Assembly: GCF_040869045.1 (NCBI RefSeq)
Contig: NC_090320.1
Coordinates: 146,900,941 to 146,964,940, forward strand
Direction of reading: 5' to 3'
Source of the DNA: Eurosta solidaginis
Lineage: Eukaryota > Arthropoda > Insecta > Diptera > Tephritidae
Length of the DNA stretch: 64,000 bases
A program made the position numbers and the translations under genes. The notes below the pieces were generated by a model. That model ran no database searches. It was not told the origin of the DNA and saw nothing but the letters and a program-made list of their open reading frames with translations. This document shows, piece by piece, positions 1 to 11,214 of the stretch (position 1 is its first letter; each line of letters opens with the position of its first letter).

Positions 1-416
1 AAGCACAAAAAATGTGAAAAAAAAAAAAAAACACAAAATTTTGTATATTCAAGAAAAAACGGCATCTCTTAATTGTATGTCTTAATTGCTAAAACAACAA
101 AAAAAAACATATTTAATATGTAATAAAAATGTAAAACTTTAAATTGAATATATAAAATATAAATACTTACAAAGAAACATTCAACATACATTGTAGTAAA
201 TTCAAATTTTATTAATATTTATAGATTTTATTTAAGTTACTTACAACAAACTACAAAATGTAACTATAATTTGAGTATTCTAAGTATAAAATCTTTTTCA
301 ATTAGTAATAAAAATGGTTCCAAACTAACGAATCCAAAAGGGGAGGAACACCCTAATGTATAGTAAACATATTCGTTCATTCATTAGTTCGCAACAATTT
401 TTATAAGTTTATGGGT

Positions 417-458
417 AAGAAGAATGTGACAAAACTGATCACTTTGTCAATTCTTCTT
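417..458. repeat. Imperfect inverted repeat (hairpin)
   Basis: A 17-base arm (417-433) pairs with 443-458 around a 9-base loop, with a single bulge. The arms begin AAGAAGAAT and end ATTCTTCTT. It is noncoding and its role is unknown; it may be a MITE remnant. Confidence 0.6.
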
Positions 459-646
459 TTCCCCAAAAAGGGTGATGTAAGGGTAAAATTCCCCATATTT
501 TATAAACCATCTGGCAACATCGTTGCTCACAATACACATATGTCATTGTGAACAGTGCATATTTCTAGAAAGAATAAAAGAATGTATGTTCATTATGTAT
601 TCAGCTGCTGTAATACAGCGTGTAAGAAAGAATAAGATAAATGTGG

Positions 647-704
647 GGTGAAATATGAAAATGACGATTGGAAATAGTGTCCTCGGCCATTTTCATATTT
701 CACC
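647..704. repeat. Perfect 17-bp inverted repeat
   Basis: Bases 647-663 (GGTGAAATATGAAAATG) are the exact reverse complement of 688-704, separated by 24 bases. A perfect 17-bp arm is unlikely by chance even in AT-rich DNA. It lies in noncoding sequence upstream of the hAT remnant. It could be the tip of a foldback element or a structured transcript; nothing in the sequence decides. Confidence 0.7.
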
Positions 705-1139
705 GCCATCATTATAATTTTGGTAGTGTGACGAACTAAACGACTTTTTCTCCGGAAATATTAAAAGAAGTTAATTTTAATAAAAGGCACTCAAATTTTC
801 TGAATAATAAAATAAGTTTTATTTATGGGTGTTTGGCGTAAGAATTCGCACCGCAATTTTATAAATTAAATACAAATGGCCACCATCTGGAAGCGGCTCA
901 CTCCGAGGAATTAAACACCAAAGAAGTTAACGCCACATGGCGTAGCAGCGTAGGCAACAAAACCAGGAATATTGGAAGGTGAGTAGGAGAAGACAACCGA
1001 AGTTGTCTGATAGTTGTTCCATGTGCAAATTTTAAGCCAAATTTCAAAGAATATTGATAATGAATTTTTGCCTGACCTTCGAACAGTGAGGAGACAATAA
1101 AAACATCAAAAAAAATGTATGAATCCGAAAGTTTTCGCG

Positions 1140-3210
1140 GTGACACTGGTTTATCTTCACAAAGCCTTCCAACAATACCACCAACTCTGTATCAAAGTCC
1201 AGATTATTTAAACGACTTTGATATCGGTACCGTGAATAATGAGTTTTTGTGATCTGAAGAATTCAACGAAATAATTCGTCGAGGTCATCCATAGTGTCCT
1301 GTTATTTTTCCACGTGATTGTCATGACGAGGCATTTCCTACCTCGTTGTTAAACAGAATCTTGCCAAATGGAGAGAAAGTGGAGCGTGACTGGTTACTGT
1401 GGAGTGCCAGTAGCAATGCTTTTTATTGCCTAACATGTCGTCTGTTAAGCACCAATACTTTAAATCGACCTAAAATTTGTTGTGCGGATAATCGAAATTC
1501 CAGGTATGGAGGAAGCTATACGATAAACTGCCATCACACGAAAATACTCAAGATCACATTAAATGTTATATTCAATGGCGATCTTTACAAAATCTAATTC
1601 AAACGGAGGCTACAATTGATACACTTATCAATGAACAGCTAATCACTGAAACTGAAAAGTGGAAAGAAATTTTATATAGAATTTTGGACATTATTTTATT
1701 TTTGGGTGAAAGAGGCCTAGCTTTCAACGGCGAAAGTATATATCTTGGCTAACGAACCGATGAACATTTTTTGGGGATCTAAGATCTCATAAGCCATTAT
1801 GATCCGATATTTAGAGATCATTTGGAGAAAGTTAGGATTTCAGAATAGCAGCACAAACGTTTACAAGTTCACTATCTTTCCCCAGAGATATTCAGAACGA
1901 GTTTATAGAAATTTGTGCAAAGCACGTGAGGGAAACTATATAAGATCAAGGCAAGAAAGCGCAGTTTTTTTTTTGCTATTATCGTTGATGCTATGCCTAA
2001 TCCTAGTCACGTTGACTACGTTCATTTTTCGCTAACTCCATTTCAATTCGAAAGGAACAAATTTTATAATTCAAGAACGGTAACCAAAAAAACTGGTCAG
2101 AAAATCGCTGATCTAAGTTGGGTAAACATGAAATCCCATTAAAAGATTGTCGTGCACAAGGGTACGATAACGGCGCCAATATGAAAGCAATTTACAACGG
2201 AGCACTTCGTCACATTCTCGACAAAATCTCGAATGCTGATTACTTGCCTTGTGCAACCCACAGTCTCAATTTATAAGGTGTTGATGCTGCAGAATGTTGT
2301 AGGGCTGCAATTACTTTCTTCGGATTTGTACAAAAATGTTTTGCTATTTTCAGCAGCACTCCACAACGATGGGACATCCTCAAAAAAATGTACCGAACTC
2401 TTTTCATAGTCTTTCAGCCAAAAGCCAAATTTGATTGCGCAAACATATGGAGATGTTACCGGCATTCTCAAGTACATCAACAAGTTCGAATGTATCTTGC
2501 TGTCCTCAATTTGGTTCAAAATACTGACTACCATAAATGAAAGAAACGTGGTCCTCCAAGCTAGAGACGCCACCATAGATGTTGAGGTCCGACATCTAGA
2601 TACCTTATAAACTGATTTGAAGTTGATCAGGAACCAATGGGTAACAATTTTAAACGAATTCAAAACAGTTGCTATTCAATTGAAGATCTCGCCAAAGTTT
2701 CCGGATATTCGAAAGAGAAAACTTAAAAGGCGTTCTGAAGATAATTTAAGTGAGATGATTACGATGATTCAGAGTCTGATTTTAAAAACAATACATTACT
2801 GGTGATCTTTGATTCGGTAATCACTGGCATTATTGAACGATTTGCAGCTATGAGAAATTTGAGCGAGACGTTTTCCTTTTTGTGGCAAATTTTGATAAAG
2901 GTCTGTCACCATTGGAATTACTAAATGCCATCTATGTTCAAAATCTGTATACAATTTTCCCCAACATTTGTGTTGCTTTACGTATATTTTGCACTATACC
3001 TGTCACTGTAGCGAGTGCAGAACGTTCCATCAAGAATCAAAAGCTTTCATAGATCGTGTTCATCTGAAGAGCAAGTTTCTGGACTTGCCACGCTTTGTGT
3101 TGAATCCGTTTTGGCAAGACAGTTAAATTTTGATACTATAATAAAAAAATTTGCAGCGAAAAAGCAAGAAAAGCCACTCCTTGATATCCGAACCTTCTAT
3201 ATTGAATAGT
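1140..3210 (+). pseudogene. Decayed hAT-superfamily transposase (TTF zinc finger / ZMYM1-like type)
   Basis: The conceptual translation is recognisable only by moving between frames. Around 1346-1500 there is the TTF-type zinc-finger region with NGEKVERDW and FYCLTCRLL. Around 1690-1760 there is a GERGLAFNGE-like stretch, around 2160-2275 the catalytic-core stretch GYDNGANM followed by LPCATHSLN, and around 2930-3040 the hATC dimerisation region with VASAERS. Members of this family cut and paste DNA with an RNase H-like DDE core, usually from one long frame. Here stops (for example near 1250 and 1293) and several frameshifts break every domain, so no functional protein is possible. I did not find the terminal inverted repeats or an 8-bp target duplication. 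A second, shorter hAT scrap lies at 25290-25760 on the other strand. Confidence 0.8.
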
Positions 3211-3535
3211 TAAAATTTATAATCATCATTAAATTTATCAGAAATGTATTAAAATGTTACCAAATAACTACCAAAGATTATTTTAAACAATATGTGGCTG
3301 TTAAAAGAAAATTTTATTTCTACGTTACAACAAAACAGTATCAATAGTAAATATTCTGTGTTAATTTTATTTTCAGCTCTTAGTCCAAAAATCATTTAGT
3401 TGATATGGGAAAATTTTTTTTTATGTAATCCATCAATAATGATTCATGAATGAGATGTCATTAATTCAAGTTAGTCAAATGTATTAGTGGATTTTTTATA
3501 GGGGACCCGTAAATTGTTTAGTCCCAGGCCCAGAT
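3211..3535. other. AT-rich spacer
   Basis: I see no open frame or repeat of note. It joins the hAT remnant to the Gypsy fragment and may contain the 3' end of the hAT element. Confidence 0.4.
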
Positions 3536-3768
3536 TTTCTCTCTACGGCCGTGGTTATACAACACTCAGCGTTGGAAAAGTGTTCCATCCAAATTTTGGT
3601 AAAGTTGGGAAGGCCTGTAGAAAGTTGTGAAGAGGATCACTGATGCCATCTACCGCATACAAACAATTGGGAAACCACGAAATAGAAGGGTGGTTCATTT
3701 GGAGAGGCTAGCAGCGGTTGGATCGAGAGATTTGTCTGATCGGGACGATCAGCGTTGGTGGAGGGCAG
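3536..3768 (+). pseudogene. Gypsy-type pol tail (integrase C-terminus), fragment
   Basis: Translating across frames gives the end of a Gypsy integrase: a lysine/tyrosine-rich stretch, IYRIQTIGKPRNRRVVHLERL, then a short acidic tail (SDRDDQ). The same ending closes the intact frame at 40897-41883 on the minus strand, so the two belong to related Gypsy families. This C-terminal part normally binds DNA or chromatin. Frameshifts are present and everything upstream (gag, protease, reverse transcriptase, integrase core) is missing. The fragment is followed by a purine-rich GGTGGAGGGCAG tract and then the LTR, the normal order for the 3' end of an element. Confidence 0.8.
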
Positions 3769-4282
3769 TGTGACGAATATTAGCATCACTAAGCTGCTAC
3801 TAAATAAATAAAGGCACAACAACTATATAGAAAGCTGCCACTCTTGTTTACATGAACACATGAATTTAATCCATTTACACACGTGCATAAAAGGTAACGA
3901 AGAATAACTCACGCACACGCATGCAGTCATCAGCCGAAGTTAGTTGCTCACACATACACCCGCATATATGTAGCTCAATTACCAAGCAGGATATACAGCA
4001 GTTCTAGAAGGCAAAACGTCTAGACTTTAGAAGAAATATGCGAATGAAGCAACGGAAAGTAGAAAAGCAGCGCAAGCTGAGTAGTCAGTAATCAGTTTGA
4101 TTTAAACACGCCATCAGTTGCGAGGTGAAGTTTAATTGTGAAGTATAATTGTACTACTCCCAAAGTAGTCTAATACAGCCAATTTTGCATTATTGAATAT
4201 TGGATTTATTGATTCAACTGTTTAGCGATTCGAACGTTAGTAGAAGGTTTCAAATAAGCGGAATTTTCCAAAATTCTTTACA
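3769..4282 (+). repeat. Gypsy LTR (family A), 3' LTR of a truncated element
   Basis: It begins TGTGACGAATATTAGC just after a polypurine tract and ends in TTTACA, about 514 bp. The same LTR occurs as a solo copy in reverse at 26802-27313, which defines both ends. The matching 5' LTR is absent. The BEL/Pao element inserted right after this LTR, five bases downstream of its end. Confidence 0.8.
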
Positions 4283-4287
4283 ATATG

Positions 4288-4681
4288 TGTTCGGAGCAGC
4301 AACTGACACCTAAGTGAACACACCTTCGAATTAGTATGTGTTGACAGTAGTCAAGCAAAACATATGGGCGAGCGAAAGCAATTCGTTTTTTGATTTTCGT
4401 GGCGCTAGCAAGCACATTTTTTTGATATACATAATTTTGCGCGGCTACTCATTTCATTGTATAAACCAAAATTTAATTTACATTGTTTTTAAAACGATAA
4501 TAAATTCTGTAAAATACATACAGTGTTAAACATCAAAGGTTTGCGTTTTTTGTTTATTTGGATCGGTTTCGGTATTAAAAGGTTGCATTTGGATGCATTT
4601 TGGAGTGTGAGCGTGCAACCCAACAAGCACGCATTCATACCATCGGATTCCATAAGCTGCAAAAAAGCTTACAGCCTAAAA
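4288..4681 (+). repeat. 5' LTR of the BEL/Pao element
   Basis: It matches 9947-10340 almost base for base, with scattered substitutions such as GCAACTGAC against GCTGCTGAC near the start. The last base differs from the canonical CA end of the 3' copy. A TG start and equal length support the boundaries. Confidence 0.9.
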
Positions 4682-4686
4682 TTTTT

Positions 4687-4704
4687 TGGTGACCCCGACG
4701 TGAT
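4687..4704 (+). other. Primer-binding site of the BEL/Pao element
   Basis: TGGTGACCCCGACGTGAT lies five bases after the 5' LTR. The leading TGG is complementary to the CCA end of a tRNA. I did not assign the tRNA. Confidence 0.7.
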
Positions 4705-4942
4705 AGCCGTGGGAATGTGGTAATGCAAATACAAGGCATTAGTCAATTCGGATTTGTTGTTCAGCAATAACAGTGCTAAAGTTATTTCACTTTTGGTTCT
4801 GGCGAATACATACGTTTTTTTTTCGCAAATCATATACATACTTGAATAGTTCTGCTACCAAAAACAACTTCGTTTTGCATTTTTTGTTTCAATTCGTTCA
4901 TGTTTTTTGCGCAAGTCATTTTCTGTACTTAGAAGCATAAAA

Positions 4943-6150
4943 ATGGCTGGTGATTCTTCCAATGGGGGAGATCCTGCAGTGGTATCTCCTGATCGAGTTA
5001 CCTTCTTAAAGTTAAAAACCATGGCTATATTTAATCGTCTCTTGCGCATAGAGGCAGATATTAACAGTGATAAGCTGCAAAACATGGATGAATATGCACT
5101 GCCGGCAATGATCGAATCATTGGGCGAATTAAAGTCAACATTCTCAGCAGCGCATAATAGTCTTGAGGAACTAGATGTCGAAAGCTTGAACAGTGATTTA
5201 CCATACAAGTTTGATGATAAGCTAGTAAACCTCAAAGCAACTTTACAACGAGAAATTAGTAAGCGTAGTGTATCTCAACATTGTTCAACATTCAAGATGA
5301 ACACCAACGATTCGCAGTCAATTATCGTAAATGCAAATCCCTATCGGTTGCCTTTGCTCACATTGCCAAAATTCAGTGGGGTCTACACCGAGTGGACCAA
5401 TTTATTTTCTATGTTCACTTCTGTTATTGACAAGAATGCTGACCTCACACCAGTCAACAAGTTGCAGCACTTGCGTTCCTGTCTGAGTGGTGCAGCGTTA
5501 GACACCATCCGATTACTGGAAATAAATGAAGCCAATTACAAAATTGCATTAGATTTACTACGTAAACGTTTTGATAATAAGAGACTTATATTTCAGGCAC
5601 ACATCAGAGAGATATTCGGGCTGGACAAGGTAGAGGTAAATAAGTTGCGTGAGCTAACGGACAAGGTCACATCGCATATACGAGGGTTACAAACACTCGG
5701 ATCACGGGAGCAAATAGCAGATTGGGTCATTGTACATCTAATATTGCAAAGACTAGACAAGGTAACTCAAGCCAAATAGGAAGAACATTCGTCAAGCAAC
5801 GAACTGCCTTCGTGGGACCAGCTGGCCTCATTTTTAGAAAAACTATGTCGAACTTTAGAGAATGTGGAGCATGCGATGCAAATGCACAAGGGTCAAGTCA
5901 ACCGAACCGAAAAACCTGTAAGTACAAATCAAAGAAAATCATTTGTAGTTTCGAATGCTTCGACAGCAAGGTGTATGTTTTGCGATAGCTCAGAGCGCCA
6001 AATTCAGCGTTGTCAACGTTTTACAAATGTATCGCCAAATCTTCGTCAAAAGGAGGCTAAAAAGCTTGCGCTTTGTCTCAATTGTCTTAGGAAAGGCCAC
6101 CAACTGAAAGATTGCAAATCTGGTTCTTGTAGGACCTCACCCTTCTGCAC
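4943..6150 (+). pseudogene. BEL/Pao gag (DUF1759 and zinc knuckle), one in-frame stop
   Basis: I place the start at the ATG at 4943 (MAGDSSNGG); the open frame upstream has no ATG. The N-terminal part is helical. From about 5340 to 5760 comes the retrotransposon-peptidase-associated Gag domain, with LPKFSGVYTEW, ALDTIRLLE and LRKRFDNK. An in-frame TAG at 5777-5779 interrupts it. The same frame then continues to a zinc-knuckle region (CLNCLRKGHQLKDC near 6076-6117), so the stop is a point lesion rather than the true end. Gag would package element RNA in particles. The frame shifts before the protease. Confidence 0.85.
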
Positions 6151-6224
6151 TTTGATCGCATACCCACAATTACATCTACCAATCAATTGCCAGCTTCCAA
6201 ACTATCAGTTCGCAGTCAAACGCG

Positions 6225-7120
6225 ATGGTGGCAACGCCCTCTGTCTTTGTCCACGCCCTTCCAGCAAGGTCTCGTTCTGATGCTGTGCTTCTAGCTACTG
6301 CCATCATACTCGTAAAAAATCATGCCGGAACCTTCGTGCCCTGTCGTGCTCTTTTGGTCTCGGGCTCTCAGCTTAATTTTGTTACTAATGGCCTTGCCAA
6401 TCAGCTTCAGCTTCGTAGATTGAAATGCTCGGCAGCAGTTTCGGGCATTGGAGATGCCAACTTTTTGACAGAAGGATGTTCTGTTGATATTGACCTGAAG
6501 TCGCGGACTTCAGAATTCGTAACGCAAATCACGGCTGTTGTCGTGAAAACAATTACAGATAACCAACCTAGTTTTTCTTTGAATACAGCGGACTGGAACG
6601 TCCCATCCAATATTCCACTGGCTGATCCTAATTTCAACATACCGCAGCGTATTGAGTTGCTCATCAGAGCCAATCTCTTTTCGAATTGCTTTGCGTTGGG
6701 CAAATCCACCTAGCTTCGGGATTGCCAGTGCTTCAAAAGACTCTCTTCGGATGGGTTTTTTCAGGGGGTGCGCAGCACAATTCAAAACTTTCGCCTTTCG
6801 TCGTAAATCAAAAAACAATTAGTGACATCAAACCAAATAATCGATTGGATGATTTGGTACGTCGTTTTTGGGAAGTAGAACACATTGCTGAACCCATATC
6901 TAAAACTACAAAGGAGGAGCTCGATTGCGAATCCCATTTTTCACAACACTTTTCGCGCTTACCTTCGGGCGAATATTCGGCTCGCTTGCCAACGAAGCTT
7001 GATCCGCACTTCTTAGGTGACTCATATATGCAGGCTAAACGGCGATATGAAACTCTTGAGCGCAAACTACTTCGGAACCCTGATGTTATGGAAAGCTATC
7101 GCGCCTTCATAAAAGAATAA
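6225..7120 (+). pseudogene. BEL/Pao protease and linker (DUF1758-like), catalytic Asp lost
   Basis: The frame from 6225 carries the aspartyl-protease region of BEL/Pao pol (RALLVSGSQLNFV). The position that should hold the active-site Asp of D-S-G is Val, so the protease is dead. A second frame (6686-7120) carries the linker toward reverse transcriptase, with GWVFSGG and FWEVEHI. An in-frame TAA at 7118-7120 stops it just before the reverse transcriptase. The two frames overlap at 6686-6713, marking a frameshift. Confidence 0.8.
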
Positions 7121-8160
7121 CTCGCTTTAAATCACATGTCATTACTCCCCACGGCAGCTGTGGATGAGCGTAAATACTTTCTTCCACATCACTGCGTCTT
7201 CAAAGAAGATAGTTCTACAACGAAGCTTAGAGTTGTATTTGACGGCTCAGCTGCTACAACCTCGGGCTTATCATTGAATGATATCCTTATGGCAGGACCA
7301 ACAATTCAGCCCAAATTATTCAACATCCTCATTAGATTTCGTTCGTTTTCTATAGCGCTTACTGGCTATATCTGTAAAATATATCGCTGTGTCAAGGTAT
7401 CGCCACCTGACAAACTGCTCCAATGCATTCTGTGGCGAGACTCCCCAGGGGATGAGCTTAGCGTTTATGAACTAGACACCGTTACTTATGGAACCAAGCC
7501 ATCCGCCTTTCTTGCCATTCGGGCAATGCATCAGCTTGCTTAGGACGAATCCTTATCATTCCCTCTGGGCGCTAAAATCGTTACGCGGGACTTCTACATT
7601 GATGACCTAATATCTGGTGGGAACACGGTAGAAGAAGCTATCGAAATCAGGAAGCAAACAATAAATCTCCTCTCTCGAGGCAACTTTCGCTTGCGTAAGT
7701 GGTGTTCTAATGATCCGGACGTCTTGCATGATATTCCTGATGGGGACCGTGAAAGGTTTTTGAAATTCGATAGCAGCAGCAACATTACAAAGGCATTGGG
7801 TCTTGCATGGGATCCTCTCAAGGATACTTTTTTATTTGCTTTCACTCCCCTAATCACACCTGGAAAAATTCGAAGCATTCTGTATTGTCCACCATAGATC
7901 GCTGTTACGACCCACTTTGGCTCATTGGCCCGACCTTGACCGAAGCGAAAATTATATTGCAGCGAATGTGGAGGGACAAACTTGATTGGGATGAGAGCCT
8001 ACCACAATCTCTTGACACAGCTTGGTCAACATTCTGCACAGCTTTTTCAGAAATTCATTATTTGTCATTCCCACGTTACATCGGAACTGCACACGAAATT
8101 CACGCATTTTGTGACGCCAGCCTTGATGTATACGGCGCTTGCATTTACGTACGCTGAATA
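7121..8160 (+). pseudogene. BEL/Pao reverse transcriptase, broken; RNase H largely deleted
   Basis: The sequence shows YFLPHHCVFKE, LRVVFDGSA, the region of motif A, and motif C as FYIDDLISGG near 7591-7620. In motif A the expected catalytic Asp appears replaced (TGY where TAD is usual). An in-frame TAG at 7541-7543 and a frameshift near 7890 interrupt the frame. The RNase H start (FCDASLDVYGAC) appears near 8106-8150 and is cut at 8157. The sequence then jumps to a segment that normally lies well downstream (WRYVPTSANPADILSKG, 8233), so most of RNase H has been deleted. Confidence 0.8.
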
Positions 8161-8189
8161 ATAGATGATACATTTCAAGTTCAGTTATT

Positions 8190-9946
8190 ATGTTCAAAAC
8201 CATACAGCAGCGTACAAAGGGAATGCAATGGCGTTACGTCCCTACGTCTGCTAACCCAGCTGATATTTTGTCAAAGGGAGCCTCACCAGCTGAGCTGTCC
8301 CGATCAACGCTTTGGGTTCATGGTCCCCCTTTCATACAAGCAGAGGAGCGTGATTGGCCACAGGCCAGCGCGTCCAACTCTAATCTCTCTGAAATTCGTA
8401 ACAAGGCTCTGGTTATTTCAAATAATCGAATGTACTTCTTGCTATCGTTTAAGTATATCAACTCATTCGGCAAGATGCAGCGCATATTTGGATATGTTCA
8501 TAAGTTTCTAACCATACGAAAATCCAGAGGAACATCGCAGCTAACCTATGAAAACATTTATCAAGGAACTCAAATTTTAATTCGCATGGTTCAAAGGGCA
8601 CAACTTTGGCCTGAGTATGCCGTACTCAAGAATCAGGAAAATGTACACCCTTCGAGCAGCATCGCTTAGTTAGCACCATTTTTGGATGATTTAGGAATAA
8701 TTAGGGTTGGTGGCCGACTCAGGAATTCAACCCTCGGCTTCGAAGCACAACATCCACGCATTCCACCAAAAGATCATCCACTAACTTTTGCTATAATTAT
8801 GCATTTTCATTGTAAATATCATCATGCAGGTCCCCAATCCCTTCTAGCTACGATTCGCATGCAGTATTGGCCCATAGGTGGAAGAAAGACGGTGGCCCGC
8901 GCCCTACGAAAATGTATCATATGCTGCAGATCAAAACCACGACTCGTCGAGCATATCATGGCAGATTTACACAAGGAGCGCATCGAAGTCTCGCGCCCTT
9001 TTACCATTTCTGGAGTTGACTACTGCGGGCCCTTTTATTACAAGCCCGAAGCGCGCAATACATCGCCTAAAAAATGTTACATGAGTCTTTTCATTTGTTT
9101 TGCGACAAAGGCTGTTTGGATGGAGTTAGTGAAGGATCTTTCAACAAGTGCCTTTCTCGACGCTGTAAAACATTTTGTTGCTACTCGCGGTACACCAAGC
9201 TGCATTTGGTCCGACAACGCGACTAATTTTGTAGGTGCTAATAACGAGCTGAAGGGCTTACGTCGCTTATTCCTTAGTGAAAGGCATCACAAAGATGTTT
9301 ACGCGCACTGCCTTAATAATGGAATCCATTGGCGGTTCATACCACCCCGTTCGCCACACTTTGGTGGGTTATGGGAGGCCGCAGTGAAGATGACCAAACA
9401 GCATTTGTATCGCACAATAGGATCTGCACTTCTTAGCTTCGATGAATTACGCATCTTAGTATGAGAAATTTCTGCAGTAATCAACGCCCGTCCTCTAGTA
9501 CCAATTTCCGAAAATCCGGACGATCTCGACGTATTGCAACCAGACCATTTTCTTATTGGTGGTCCTTTCACAGCTCTCCCAGTACCTGACCTTACGCTCC
9601 TAAATTATAATCGACTTGATAGTTGCAGCGCGTTACCTATCTGCAACAATTATTTTGGAAGAGGTGGAGTGAAGAATATCTGAGTCTTTTCCAGCAGCGC
9701 GCCAAGTGGCGCACTCCACATACCAACATTCAAATAAACGATATTGTGTGCATCAAGGATGAAAACTCTCCACCCTTAAAATGGCCTCTCGGCCGTGTAA
9801 CTGACGTAATCACTGGGAAGGATGGTGCGGCGAAAGTTGCCATTCTATGTACATTTGCAGGTTTCATGCGTCGAGCAGTAAATAAGCTGTGCGTCCTTCC
9901 AGTTAGAGAGTGTGTTGAAAGCACTAATGTTTCAACGGGGGGAGGA
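8190..9946 (+). pseudogene. BEL/Pao integrase and C-terminal DUF5641-like segment, interrupted
   Basis: The frame at 8190-8669 covers the end of RNase H and the linker. A TAG at 8667-8669 splits it from 8682-9464, which holds the zinc-binding region (HHAGPQ, then CIICC) and the integrase core. Its acidic residues are all present, in GVDYCGPF, WSDNATNF and GGLWEAAVK. A stop at 9462-9464 and a frameshift precede the final segment (9623-9976), with KWPLGRV and RRAVNKLCVLPVRE. That segment is typical of BEL/Pao pol ends. Integrase inserts the cDNA copy into the genome. The reading frame runs into the polypurine tract and 3' LTR with no room for an envelope gene. Confidence 0.85.
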
Positions 9947-10340
9947 TGTTCGGAGCAGCTGCTGACACCTAAGTGAACACACCTTCGAATGAGTATGTGT
10001 TGACAGTTGTCAAGCAAAACATATGGGCGAGCGACAGCAATTCGTTTTTTGATATTCGTGGCGCTAGCAAGCACATTTTCTTGATATACATAATTTTTCG
10101 CGGCTACTTATTTCATTGTACAAACCAAAATTTAATTTACATTGTTTTTAAAATGATAATAAATTCTGTAGAATACATACAGTGTTAAACATCAAAGGTT
10201 TGCGTTTTTTGTTTATTTGGATCTGTTTCGGTATTAAATGGTTGCATTTGGATGCATTTTGGAGTGTGGGCGTGCAACCCAACAAGCACGCATTCATACC
10301 ATCGGATTCCATAAGCTGCAAAAAAGCTTGCAGCCCAACA
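9947..10340 (+). repeat. 3' LTR of the BEL/Pao element
   Basis: It follows the polypurine tract directly, starts TGTTCGGAGCAGC and ends CCCAACA. It is the same length as the 5' LTR and is followed by the ATATG target duplicate. Confidence 0.9.
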
Positions 10341-10356
10341 ATATGATTATAATATA

Positions 10357-11112
10357 TTTGGTTAGGTTGAACTGGCCGGTCCATGAGGACCCCACATAGA
10401 CTGAATGAGTCCGTAGTGTTACCAGAAGTTTGTTTTAACGACCAAACTGAAAACCCCTACAAAAAACAGGACTTGTGTTATAGAATAACTCCGCCCTCTT
10501 GGCAAATACTAGAACCTTCCTGGGACCTAAGCTACTTGCTGCTTCCAGGTCTGATAGGCACAGAACGTGCTCGATCATTTCCTCCTCCAACCCGCACTCC
10601 AACATCTGCTATAACTTACCAAGTCTTATTCATAGGCGTGTGACACCAGAAGGCAGTGTCCAGTCATAATACCCTTCATAAATCTACATTTCTCTGTTTT
10701 TTGTGATAGAAGCAAGTTTGTTAGTCTAAGGTTGTAAGACCTACACATAATCTTCGACACTTTACAACCCCGCCCTTGAACGCCTTTCCCGCTTGGTCGA
10801 TCATGTGCACCTCTCGTCTTCGCTTAATCTCGCTTAGTCTAATTGGACGTATACGGAACAAGCTTCAAGGGATGCGCACTTTTTAGCTAGCTCGTCTGCT
10901 TTTTCATTTCCATATGCCCTGTGACCCAATATAGATGTACGTTCTCACTGTCGCAATTTTCTCCAGAGACTGCTTACCCTCTAATACGCATTTAGATGCT
11001 GTGCTATGCGAGATTATTGCCTTAATTGCTGCTTGACTGTCAATATAAAAGTTAACACGTTTGCAGCTGAAGCTATTCTCTTCCAGTGTTTCTACTGCTT
11101 TGGTTACGGCTA
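10357..11112 (-). pseudogene. Old LOA-type LINE, 3' end (RNase H to 3' UTR), fragment
   Basis: Read on the minus strand, this matches the RNase H-to-3'-end part of the plus-strand LINE at about 17871-18690, including the terminal GTTCAACCTA-like end and the histidine/cysteine tail. It carries substitutions and small deletions and is clearly older. It is cut at 11112 by the CR1/Jockey-type LINE and resumes at 21156, where the missing bases are found. Confidence 0.85.
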
Positions 11113-11214
11113 ATATTTATTTATTTATTTATTTATTCATATTATAGTCTAGGACAATCAGAACCTCCTTACAGACTATTTACTAATATATCTTAACTAT
11201 TAAATATTAAATAT

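Larger units (their letters stand above)
1..890. other. AT-rich spacer without a recognisable gene
   Basis: The stretch is strongly AT-rich, with A-runs near its start and no open frame that resembles a known protein. The only structured parts I see are the two inverted repeats listed separately at 417-458 and 647-704, plus a weak 7-bp stem near 526-555. It may be the flank or terminal region of the hAT-like remnant that follows, but I could not identify terminal inverted repeats. Confidence 0.5.
4288..10340 (+). mobile_element. BEL/Pao LTR retrotransposon, structurally complete, coding-defective
   Basis: Two 394-bp LTRs (4288-4681 and 9947-10340) begin TGTTCGGAGCAGC and bound a 5.27-kb body. 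A perfect 5-bp target duplication, ATATG, sits at 4283-4287 and 10341-10345, as expected for BEL/Pao integration. The body holds, in order, a primer-binding site, gag (DUF1759 type with zinc knuckle), protease, reverse transcriptase with YIDD, integrase with its three acidic residues, and a C-terminal DUF5641-like segment. It ends in a polypurine tract (GGGGGGAGGA, 9937-9946). Several stops, frameshifts and a loss around RNase H make it non-autonomous. It separates Gypsy LTR sequence on the left from old LOA LINE sequence on the right, so it inserted into already repetitive DNA. Confidence 0.93.
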
